From Halorhabdus salina (lineage in GTDB: Archaea; Halobacteriota; Halobacteria; Halobacteriales; Haloarculaceae): a stretch of 64,000 nucleotides of DNA. This document shows positions 16,700 through 23,708 of the stretch, one piece after another. The stretch spans positions 81,161-145,160 of the forward strand of contig NZ_JACDNP010000007.1 of assembly GCF_013839425.1 (NCBI RefSeq). Direction: 5' to 3'. Below the pieces are notes generated by a model, which saw only the letters and a list, made by a program, of their open reading frames with translations, was not told the origin of the DNA and ran no database searches. Numbering within the stretch: the stretch's first letter is position 1; the number at the start of each line of letters is the position of its first letter. A program made the position numbers and the translations under genes.

Positions 16700-17368
16700 A
16701 TGCGAGTTGCGATTCTCGGCGGCACCGGTGACGTTGGGGAAGGTTTAGCCCTCCGTTGGGCGTTTCACGCCGACCACCAGCTTGTCATCGGGTCCCGCGA
16801 TGCCGAACGTGCCAGAAGCGCTGCAGACGAATACGAGACGGCCGTATCAAACCGCGGTCAGGACGTGACCATCGAGGGGATGGCCAACGAAGCGGCTGTC
16901 ATCGACGCAGATGTGGTCGTCGCCGCGGTCCCGGCCTACCACCTCGTCGAGACGATCGAGGCTGTCAGGGGCAATCTATCGGCCGGTACGGTGCTCGTGA
17001 GTCCGGCGGTGGGGATGAAGCGAGACGAGGCGGGGATTCACTACAACCAGCCGGGGGCTGGCAGCGTCACGGCGCTTGCGGCCGACGCTGTGCCGGCGGA
17101 CGTTCCCGTCGTGGGGGCGTTCCACAACCTGGCTGCCGGTCGACTGGCGAATCTGGACGCCGACCTCTCGATGGACGTCTTGCTGGTCGGTGACGACGAT
17201 CAGGCTCTCAAGACAGTCACGTCGTTCACCGAGGATGTCGATGGACTGCGAGCGTTACACGCCGGCCCGATCGACAACGCGGCCGAGGTCGAATCGGTGA
17301 CGCCGCTGTTGATCAATCTGGCCCAGTACAACGACGCCCTCCACGACGTGGGCGTTCGCTTCGAGTGA
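16700..17368 (+). CDS. npdG: F420-dependent NADP reductase
   Basis: 222 residues. The N-terminus MRVAILGGTGDVGEGLALRW is the Rossmann GxGxxG that binds NADP, followed by VIGSRDAERA, whose Ser/Arg recognise the 2'-phosphate. Later parts match F420H2:NADP oxidoreductases: DVVVAAVPAYH, NQPGAGSV and VVGAFHNLAA. The enzyme moves hydride between reduced coenzyme F420 and NADP in the cytoplasm. The ATG at 16700 places the Rossmann motif at the very start; the upstream in-frame extension is rejected. Confidence 0.85.
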   Translation: MRVAILGGTGDVGEGLALRWAFHADHQLVIGSRDAERARSAADEYETAVSNRGQDVTIEGMANEAAVIDADVVVAAVPAYHLVETIEAVRGNLSAGTVLVSPAVGMKRDEAGIHYNQPGAGSVTALAADAVPADVPVVGAFHNLAAGRLANLDADLSMDVLLVGDDDQALKTVTSFTEDVDGLRALHAGPIDNAAEVESVTPLLINLAQYNDALHDVGVRFE

Positions 17369-17466
17369 GCACCCGATCCTGTTACGACTATTTCCGGATA
17401 GTCTACAGGCAACGCTGCGGACGTGCGTGATCGGCGTCGTAAGCGGCGAAGATGGCGGCGACGTCG

Positions 17467-17733
17467 TTATACGGACGCTTCTTCGAGCGCCGATTCGATG
17501 TCGTCGGCCTGAGTGACCCCGATAAACCGCTCGACGATACCGTCGTCGTCTTCGATAATCAGCGTCGGCAGCGACCGCACCTGATACTCGTTGGCGACGT
17601 CCTGGTTCTCGTCGACGTCGATCTTCTCGAATTCGACGTCCGGCCAGTCGTCCATGAGGTCTTCCAGGATCGGGTCCTGGGTCTTACACGGGCCACACCA
17701 GTCTGCTTGAAAGTCCTTGAGGGTGACGGACAT
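17467..17733 (-). CDS. trxA: Thioredoxin
   Basis: 88 residues from the ATG at 17733. The active site WCGPC is at about residues 11-15, unusually close to the N-terminus because the first beta-alpha unit of classic thioredoxins is reduced. The cis-Pro follows in SLPTLIIEDD, and the C-terminal helix ends the domain. It works as a cytoplasmic dithiol-disulfide reductase. An upstream GTG/TTG extension of 15 residues is possible but adds no domain sequence. Confidence 0.88.
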   Translation of the reverse strand: MSVTLKDFQADWCGPCKTQDPILEDLMDDWPDVEFEKIDVDENQDVANEYQVRSLPTLIIEDDDGIVERFIGVTQADDIESALEEASV

Positions 17734-17868
17734 GATGCCTACTGTGGTTAGCCGAGGCGGCAAAATAAGGGTTTCCACTGTCCGACTTTCGACGAATCAG
17801 ACTGTCCCTCGCTTCACCGGGGCTGTCGTGTCGTAAGCCTTAGGCCGATCGATGACGTTCACTCCGGT

Positions 17869-18027
17869 ATGAGCAGCAACGACGGTGGCGGACTGATGTC
17901 GAGTGCCGGTCTCGTCCGGTATTTTGACGCAGAAGACCGTAACGCAATCACGATCGATCCCAAGACGATTGTCGCCTTTGGCGCACTGTTTGGCGTCCTC
18001 GTTCTCGTGTTGAACATCGTCGCCTGA
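17869..18027 (+). CDS. secG: Sec61-beta / SecG preprotein translocase subunit
   Basis: A 52-residue gene easily missed because of its size. The soluble part contains [20 protein letters not shown] and IDPKTIVAF, the conserved haloarchaeal Sec61-beta pattern, followed by one membrane segment (about residues 35-52). It is the small tail-anchored partner of SecYE in the protein-conducting channel. It starts with ATG at 17869 and ends with TGA at 18025-18027. It stands alone between thioredoxin and a conserved hypothetical gene. Confidence 0.93.
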   Translation: MSSNDGGGLMSSAGLVRYFDAEDRNAITIDPKTIVAFGALFGVLVLVLNIVA

Positions 18028-18094
18028 GCGGCTAGCGATCACTATTCGCGGTGGACCGCGACGTTTTCAAACGCGCCCTGCCAACCGCGAGCAC

Positions 18095-18472
18095 ATGCAC
18101 TTCGATCCGCGAACCCAGCACGCACTCAGAGAGGTTGGCCTCTCCGCCGAGGACATCGAGGCGGCGGCCGAGATCGCCGTCGAGGCCGCGCGCGAGGAGG
18201 CTGAGGCCATCGAATTGTTTTTCGACACCCAGCGCGAGGTCGTCTCCGACATGGAGATGGCCCACAGTGACACCGACCACCAGACCCATGTTGTCGAGTA
18301 TATCGATCTCTACACCCACGCCGACGACATCAGGGGCTATCTCCGGTTTGACGGCTGGGGCGTTCCCATCGAGGGCGGTCGCGTCCTCGAAGACGGCAAA
18401 TGCGTCGAACTCTCCCTCGGCTCGACCATCGACGACCGGGTGCGGTTCGGCCGCGATGCTGAGGCGCTATGA
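18095..18472 (+). CDS. Conserved haloarchaeal protein of unknown function
   Basis: 125-residue acidic soluble protein. The first half is helical (LREVGLSAEDIEAAAEIAVEAAREEA); the second half is more strand-like with a VEYIDLYTHADD segment and several His and Asp residues. No signal or membrane segment is seen. I do not recognise a functional family. The stop overlaps the start of the FAU-1 gene (ATGA), so the two are translationally coupled and may share an RNA-related job. Confidence 0.7.
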   Translation: MHFDPRTQHALREVGLSAEDIEAAAEIAVEAAREEAEAIELFFDTQREVVSDMEMAHSDTDHQTHVVEYIDLYTHADDIRGYLRFDGWGVPIEGGRVLEDGKCVELSLGSTIDDRVRFGRDAEAL

Positions 18473-19860
18473 CGACGAGTCCCCCATTCAGTGTCCAGTG
18501 TCGCGGGATCTACGCGACGGCACTCACTGACTTGCTCGTCGCGGATGATCGATTTGCGGTCGTGTGGCCGTCCGGCCCGATCGAACGCCGATTCGACGGC
18601 GACTTCGAGACGGCACCGCCGGATGCGTCGATCGTGCCCGACGGCGATCGACTCGGTGTCGGCGTGATCGGTGCCGAGGCGGCCGTCTCGGCGGTCGTCG
18701 ATCGGCTCAGGGTCGCCAGAGACACACTGTCCTGGGCGGATTCGACGCCACGCGGGGCTGTCTTCGATGGTGTCGTCACGGAAACGCTTGGCAGTGGCGC
18801 GCTTGTCGATCTTGGCGACGATGAGGCGTTTCTCCCGTTCGGCGCGACCGAGGCCCACGTCGAGACTGACGATCGGCTTCGCGTGCAGGTCGACAGGTCC
18901 GTTGCCCCCTGGAGTGACGAGCGTCCCGAGGTGACGACACAACTCTCGATCCCGAGGGAACTCGCGTCGCTAGTGCGCGAAGAATCGACTGGCACGAGCG
19001 GGCCCGATTTGCTCGATGTACTCTCCGTCGAGATTCCTGACGGCTGGCGCGTCTCATGGGAGCGTGCTGCCGACGACGCGGACTTCGAGGTGCTCGAAGC
19101 CGCTCTCGAGCCGTTGATCGACCGCGCCGACGATCTCGATCGAGCGCTCACCGAAGCTGACGATCGGACCCGGACGGGACAGGTGTTCGGGGGCCAGTCG
19201 ACGGCGTGGGTCCTGTTCGGTCGTGAATCCCGGTTCGAACTCGACGAGCGCCGCCGGTCCGTCACGGCGACGATGCCCGGCCATCACCGGATCAAGGCTG
19301 GTGCGGAACAGGCCAGTGCCGCCGTCGACTTCGTCGAAGCGCTTGCACCCGACTTTGCGGGCTCGTTCCCCTTCGACGTCGTCACTCGACAGTTCGGACC
19401 GACCGAAGGCGATCGAGTTTCCATCGCCCACGGCAAGCCCGACGGCCGGACGATCAGCCTCGGTCGGGGCGAGGTCACCGAGCGCGATCCCGACGGGACC
19501 GTCCGGGTCGAACGCGAGATGTCACCGGGCGGGACTTACGACGGGCTGGGGATCGAACGCCAGGCTGGTGACGTCGCCGTCACGAAACTCACCGAGGGCA
19601 AGTGGTGGTATCCGACGGTCTACCGGAGTAATGAGGGCGAAAAGCGCGGCACGTACGTCAACGTCTGTACGCCGGTCGAGGTGTTTCCCACCGAAGTGCG
19701 ATACGTCGATCTGCACGTCGACGTCGTCAAGCAAAAAGACGGGACCGTCGAGCGCGTCGACGACGACGAACTCGATGCGGCGGTCGAAGCCGGTCACGTG
19801 CCCGAGGCGCTGGCCGAAAAGGCCCGGGATGTGGCGAGCGCGGTCGAGAGCGCACTCTGA
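18469..19860 (+). CDS. FAU-1 family RNA-binding ribonuclease (RNase E/G-like, DUF402)
   Basis: 463 residues, close to the Pyrococcus FAU-1/AU-1 protein. The N-terminal part has an S1-like segment (GVVTETLGSGALVDLGDDEAFLPF), the middle an RNase E/G-related region, and the C-terminus a DUF402 domain (TEGKWWYPTVYRSNEGEKRGTYVNVCTP, then YVDLHVDVVKQ with the acidic metal-site residues). Family members bind AU-rich RNA and cleave RNA, with 5S rRNA precursor processing reported for the Pyrococcus protein. It overlaps the preceding gene by ATGA. Confidence 0.85.
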   Translation: MTTSPPFSVQCRGIYATALTDLLVADDRFAVVWPSGPIERRFDGDFETAPPDASIVPDGDRLGVGVIGAEAAVSAVVDRLRVARDTLSWADSTPRGAVFDGVVTETLGSGALVDLGDDEAFLPFGATEAHVETDDRLRVQVDRSVAPWSDERPEVTTQLSIPRELASLVREESTGTSGPDLLDVLSVEIPDGWRVSWERAADDADFEVLEAALEPLIDRADDLDRALTEADDRTRTGQVFGGQSTAWVLFGRESRFELDERRRSVTATMPGHHRIKAGAEQASAAVDFVEALAPDFAGSFPFDVVTRQFGPTEGDRVSIAHGKPDGRTISLGRGEVTERDPDGTVRVEREMSPGGTYDGLGIERQAGDVAVTKLTEGKWWYPTVYRSNEGEKRGTYVNVCTPVEVFPTEVRYVDLHVDVVKQKDGTVERVDDDELDAAVEAGHVPEALAEKARDVASAVESAL

Positions 19861-19902
19861 GTGTGATTTCGGTCACTGACAGGGCTGTGGCTGGCCCCCT
19901 GT

Positions 19903-20225
19903 TCAGAAGTTTACGCTGAACCCGCTGTCGAGGTCCCCGCCACCGCCATCGCTCGGCAGGTTGGGGATCAGCCACGAGAGGAAGGCGTCGGTGCTGCGAG
20001 TCTGGAGCCAGACCGAACCCTGGCTCTCGAACACACAGACCAGTTCCTCGCCGCCGAAGGCTTGCGTTTCAGCGAACCGACGATTTCAACCTGTGCGCCG
20101 GTCTCGATTTCGACGCTGTCTGTGTGGCTGACCATCGCGCCGGCTTCGGCCTGGATCCCCTCGCTCTGGTCGAGTTCGACGGACAGGAGGGTGTAGGATG
20201 GTCGGTTCTCGATTTCGTGGACCAT
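19903..20225 (-). pseudogene. AIM24-family gene with internal deletion and frame break
   Basis: The first 50 or so codons read as the N-terminus of an AIM24/TIGR00266 protein (HEIENRPSYTLLSVELDQ, AEAGAMVSHTDSVEIETG). After GSLKR near 20065 the frame changes: the continuing frame is nonsense, while the next frame reads QAFGGEELVCVFESQGSVWL and RSTDAFLSWLIPNLPSDGGG to a natural C-terminus SGFSVNF with TGA at 19903-19905. The central roughly 130 residues of a normal 220-250-residue protein are missing. So both ends survive and the middle was deleted out of frame. AIM24 proteins form a beta-roll of unclear function. Confidence 0.8.
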
Positions 20226-20300
20226 ACGCTTGCCTCGTCCTATTCAGTTGAAACTGACTCTGACGACACCGTTATACTTCGTCACATAGTAACATATGGC

Positions 20301-20696
20301 ATGTCGGGAGATCGTACTGCATCGACGCCGGAAGCGACTGAACGGGAGGCGTTGCATCGGATCGAACTCGGGATCGAGTGGCTCCATCGAGCCCACGGCC
20401 ACCTGGTCGCGTTCCATCACAACACCGGCCACGCGATGGACCACTTTGCGGTGGCTGAACAGGAGTTGCGCGAGGCCGGACAGACGGAACTGGCAGACAC
20501 GCTCAGAGACGAGATACTTCCGCGGGGAGTCATCGACGAGGATCGGTGGTCGTACGACGTCCTGGAGGACTTCGAATCGGGCGTCTACGCCGACTTACAG
20601 GCGTTCGATCGCCACGTCCACGAGGAGTTGGCGAACGGCCGTCGCCACGTCGCCGAGCGACTCCAGGAGCAGGCCTGGGCTGAACGCTCGGAGTGA
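20301..20696 (+). CDS. Haloarchaeal hypothetical protein, His-rich helical
   Basis: 131 residues from the ATG at 20301. The sequence is nearly all helical and charged, with a dense His cluster in HRAHGHLVAFHHNTGHAMDHF and another His pair in FDRHVHEELANGRRH. Regularly placed His/Asp/Glu could bind metal, but no known motif fits. The ATG at 20301 is chosen because upstream in-frame codons run back over the promoter of the opposite AIM24 relic. It converges with the zinc-ribbon gene. Function unknown. Confidence 0.6.
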   Translation: MSGDRTASTPEATEREALHRIELGIEWLHRAHGHLVAFHHNTGHAMDHFAVAEQELREAGQTELADTLRDEILPRGVIDEDRWSYDVLEDFESGVYADLQAFDRHVHEELANGRRHVAERLQEQAWAERSE

Positions 20697-20705
20697 TTCC
20701 CGTAC

Positions 20706-20888
20706 TCAGAATTCGAAGGTGACGTACAGTCGGTGGTCGTTCGGGCAGGCGTTCTCCCGGACCTTTACGCGCTCGTCGTCGGGTTCGTCCCGCGGTTGGG
20801 CGGCGATTGACCGCACTGTCGAGTTCCGGGGGAGCCCCATCGTAACCTCGGCATCGCAGTCCGGACACGCGAGCGTTTCAATGGCCAT
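20706..20888 (-). CDS. 60-residue zinc-ribbon microprotein, divergent from brp
   Basis: Sixty residues starting at the ATG complementary to 20886-20888. One CPDC knuckle lies near the N-terminus and a CPNDH near the C-terminus, giving a likely single zinc site (three Cys plus His). The middle is Arg/Asp rich. It is transcribed away from brp, and the shared 110-bp region contains the palindromic motif at 20947-20962. Halobacterium salinarum has a 60-residue CPxCG zinc-finger regulator of bop (Brz); size and location make this a candidate counterpart. I cannot confirm homology by alignment. Confidence 0.65.
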   Translation of the reverse strand: MAIETLACPDCDAEVTMGLPRNSTVRSIAAQPRDEPDDERVKVRENACPNDHRLYVTFEF

Positions 20889-20946
20889 CGATCGAGGAGT
20901 TCGCTTGCGTCCCTGATAAATCTCCGGCGAGCCGTGGATCGAACCT

Positions 20947-20962
20947 ACCCAATCAGTTGGGT
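20947..20962. promoter_or_regulatory. Candidate Bat upstream activating site at brp
   Basis: ACCCAATCAGTTGGGT is a 6-bp perfect inverted repeat (ACCCAA/TTGGGT) with a 4-bp centre, 36 bp before the brp ATG and 58 bp before the divergent zinc-ribbon ATG. Matching copies lie upstream of crtY and bop. The ACC...TTnGG frame agrees with the Halobacterium bop activating sequence as I remember it. Confidence 0.65.
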
Positions 20963-20998
20963 TGCCGATTGAGGCCGGTTCCGTCCCACTATTGGCCC

Positions 20999-22075
20999 AT
21001 GGGACAGACCGCTCACGGGCGATTCGCGTCTGCGTCTCGACTGCGAGTGGACGAACCGATTGCGGTGACCGTCTCGCGGGTCGCACTCGCTTCGATCGCC
21101 GCCGCCTTCGCGGTGGCTGCCGCTGTCGGGATTCGGCTGGGAATGGAGGCTCAGGCCGCGATCTATCTTTTCGGGATGGTCGCGCTAAACCTTCCCCACG
21201 GCGGGTACGAACACTTCAACAACATCCGCCAGCGCGGCCTGACCTTTCAGTGGCGGTACGTCGCCGGGTACCTGGCGCTGATCGGGGCGTTCATCGGCCT
21301 GTTTATGGTTGCGCCGGTGGCGGGACTGACACTGGCAATCGTCGTCGCGGTCCTGAAAGGCGGCTACGGTGGCCTCCACGTCATGGACGCTGTGACTGGC
21401 AGTGGTCACCTCCGGTCGGCATCACAGCGACACCTCGCCGCACTGGTCCGTGGCGGCACGGTCATGGCGGTCCCGATCGTCTTCTGGCCGGGCACGTTCG
21501 AGACGTTCAGTGCGTACATGGTCAGCATCTTCGATCCGGGCGCACTCGCGCAGTTCAGTCACCTCTTCGGGGTGACGCGCCCGCTGATCGCCGTCGGGTT
21601 CGGGACGCTCGCTGTCGCTCACTTGTCCTGGGGATACCTGGGGCGGGACGGCAGCGGAGCCTGGCTCCTCGACGCCGCCGAGACGCTCCTGTTGGTCGGG
21701 TACTTCGCGGTCGTCCCGGTGGTCGTGGCGGTCGGGCTGTACTTTCCCTTGTGGTACTCGCTTCGACAGACCGGGAGGCACGTGGCCGTCGAAGACGACA
21801 TCCCGGCCGAGGGCGGAATCCTCGCTGGATTGCTCGACAACGACGATCCCCGCGTCGTGGCGATGACAGCCTGGGGCGTGTTGATCGTCGGGGCCGTCGC
21901 GACCGCGACGGTCGTCGGCGCGATCTATCTGGCTGCGACCCGACCACTGGCCGGCGCACCGCTGCTTGCGGGCGGTGTGGCGTTCTGGAGTATCGCGATC
22001 AGCATCATCGCGCTGCCACACGTACTCGTCGGATCGTTTTTAGACCAGGGCCGCGGTATCTGGTATGTGCCTTAA
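20999..22075 (+). CDS. brp: Brp/Blh-family beta-carotene 15,15'-dioxygenase
   Basis: 358-residue integral membrane protein with about eight or nine hydrophobic segments. It has His-containing motifs expected to hold the catalytic iron: NLPHGGYEHFNN near residue 68, LHVMDAV, SHLFGVTRP, and IIALPHVLVGS near the C-terminus. Brp/Blh enzymes cleave beta-carotene symmetrically into two retinals. In this window retinal would serve the bacteriorhodopsin at 28.8-29.6 kb, with crtY supplying beta-carotene. The ATG at 20999 is preferred because the candidate activating site lies just upstream and would be inside a longer frame. The end nearly abuts crtI, so the two form an operon. Confidence 0.88.
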   Translation: MGQTAHGRFASASRLRVDEPIAVTVSRVALASIAAAFAVAAAVGIRLGMEAQAAIYLFGMVALNLPHGGYEHFNNIRQRGLTFQWRYVAGYLALIGAFIGLFMVAPVAGLTLAIVVAVLKGGYGGLHVMDAVTGSGHLRSASQRHLAALVRGGTVMAVPIVFWPGTFETFSAYMVSIFDPGALAQFSHLFGVTRPLIAVGFGTLAVAHLSWGYLGRDGSGAWLLDAAETLLLVGYFAVVPVVVAVGLYFPLWYSLRQTGRHVAVEDDIPAEGGILAGLLDNDDPRVVAMTAWGVLIVGAVATATVVGAIYLAATRPLAGAPLLAGGVAFWSIAISIIALPHVLVGSFLDQGRGIWYVP

Positions 22076-22076
22076 C

Positions 22077-23660
22077 ATGCGCAAGGAATCTCCGCTTGCG
22101 GGCGAGACGATCGACGTGATCGGCGGCGGCTTTGGCGGCCTCACCACGGCCTGTTACCTGGCTGACGCCGGTGCTGACGTGACCGTCCTCGAACGCCAGG
22201 ACCGCCTCGGTGGCGCGGCAAACGTACTCGAAACCGACGGGTTTCGCTTCGATACCGGTCCCTCTTGGTATCTGATGCCGGATGTGTTCGAACGGTTTTT
22301 CGACCATTTCGGCCACGACCCAGAGGACTTCTACACCCTTCACCAACTGGATCCGCAGTATCGGGTGTTCTACCGCGATAGCGATCCAGTGCCGGGTGCC
22401 GGGACGCCCTCCGACGACGATATCGATCCTCCCTGTGACTGGGTGACGATCACCTCCGACCTCGGGCGGACGCGCCGAACCTTCGCAGCCTACGAGGCCG
22501 GCGGCGGCGAGGCCTTCGACGCCTATCTCGCGGAGGCCGAACACACGTACGACGTGGGGATGGAGCACTTCGTCTACGAGGATCGGTCTCGCTTCCGGGA
22601 CCTCATCGACCTCGACGTCGTTCGGCTCGGTCCGGGGCTGAAAATGCTCGGATCGATGCAGGATCACGTCGCCTCCCACGTCGAGAACCCGAAACTCCAG
22701 CAACTCCTGCAGTACACGCTCGTGTTCCTGGGGGGCGCGCCACACAACACGCCGGCGCTGTACAACCTCATGGCCCATGTCGATTTCAATCTCGGCGTCT
22801 ACTATCCCGAGGGCGGGATGTACAGCGTCGTGGAGGGGCTGGCCGACCTCGGCGAGGAGCTCGGCGTCACGTACCGAACGAACGCCGAAGTGACCGATCT
22901 CCAGTCGACGACGACCGGCTTTGCACTCCAGACCAGCGAGGGGCGGCGTCGGGCTGACAGGGTTGTGTCCAACGCTCCACAGGCTCACGTCGAACGCGAG
23001 TTGCTCTCGCCGGGCAACAGGGATCACGCCCTCGATCACTGGGACGACCAGACCTACGCGCCCTCCGCGCTCCTGCTGTATCTCGGCGTCGAGGGCGACG
23101 TCGGGCCGCTGGCCCATCATTCGCTGGTGTTCCCCGACGATTGGGACCCCCATTTCGAAGCGATTTTCGAAGACCCAGCTTGGCCGGACGATCCCGCCTA
23201 CTACCTCGCGGTGCCGTCCCTGACCGACGACGGGGTCGCGCCCGACGGCCACCATGCGGTGGTGGCGCTCCTGCCGATCGCTCCGGGACTAGACGACACG
23301 CCAGAGCGTCGCCAGGAGTACCGTGATCTGGTTCTAGACGACTTGGCCGACAACGTCGGCGTCGACATCCGCGATCGGATCGTCTACGAGTCTTCGATGT
23401 GCGTCAGTGACTTCGCCGAGCGGTTGAACTACCCGCAAGGGACGGCACTGGGCCTTGCCCACACGCTATTCCAGACTGGCCCGATGCGACCGTCCCACCG
23501 AGCCAAATCCGTCGATGGGCTGTACTACGTCGGCGGGTTCACGTCGCCGGGGATCGGCGTGCCGATGGCGTTTATCAGTGGCCAGCACGCCGCCGATGCC
23601 GTTCTCGAAGATGCGCGGGGGAAGCGTGACCTGCTGTCGAGACTTGGGATTGCGCGCTGA
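22077..23660 (+). CDS. crtI: CrtI-family phytoene/carotenoid desaturase
   Basis: 527 residues from ATG 22077 (an ATG at 22065, overlapping brp, is the alternative). The N-terminus has the FAD dinucleotide fold DVIGGGFGGLTTACYLADAG, then LERQDRLGGAANVLETDGF and RFDTGPSWYLMPDVF, hallmarks of the phytoene desaturase family. The C-terminal FAD-binding motif is YYVGGFTSPGIGVPMAF. It should introduce double bonds into phytoene on the way to lycopene, though haloarchaeal paralogues act later, as in the bacterioruberin branch. Its place between brp and bat argues for the retinal branch. Confidence 0.85.
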   Translation: MRKESPLAGETIDVIGGGFGGLTTACYLADAGADVTVLERQDRLGGAANVLETDGFRFDTGPSWYLMPDVFERFFDHFGHDPEDFYTLHQLDPQYRVFYRDSDPVPGAGTPSDDDIDPPCDWVTITSDLGRTRRTFAAYEAGGGEAFDAYLAEAEHTYDVGMEHFVYEDRSRFRDLIDLDVVRLGPGLKMLGSMQDHVASHVENPKLQQLLQYTLVFLGGAPHNTPALYNLMAHVDFNLGVYYPEGGMYSVVEGLADLGEELGVTYRTNAEVTDLQSTTTGFALQTSEGRRRADRVVSNAPQAHVERELLSPGNRDHALDHWDDQTYAPSALLLYLGVEGDVGPLAHHSLVFPDDWDPHFEAIFEDPAWPDDPAYYLAVPSLTDDGVAPDGHHAVVALLPIAPGLDDTPERRQEYRDLVLDDLADNVGVDIRDRIVYESSMCVSDFAERLNYPQGTALGLAHTLFQTGPMRPSHRAKSVDGLYYVGGFTSPGIGVPMAFISGQHAADAVLEDARGKRDLLSRLGIAR

Positions 23661-23708
23661 GATCGACAGCCCTGACCTTTAGGGCGATCGTCCGTGTACG
23701 TCCGTCTC

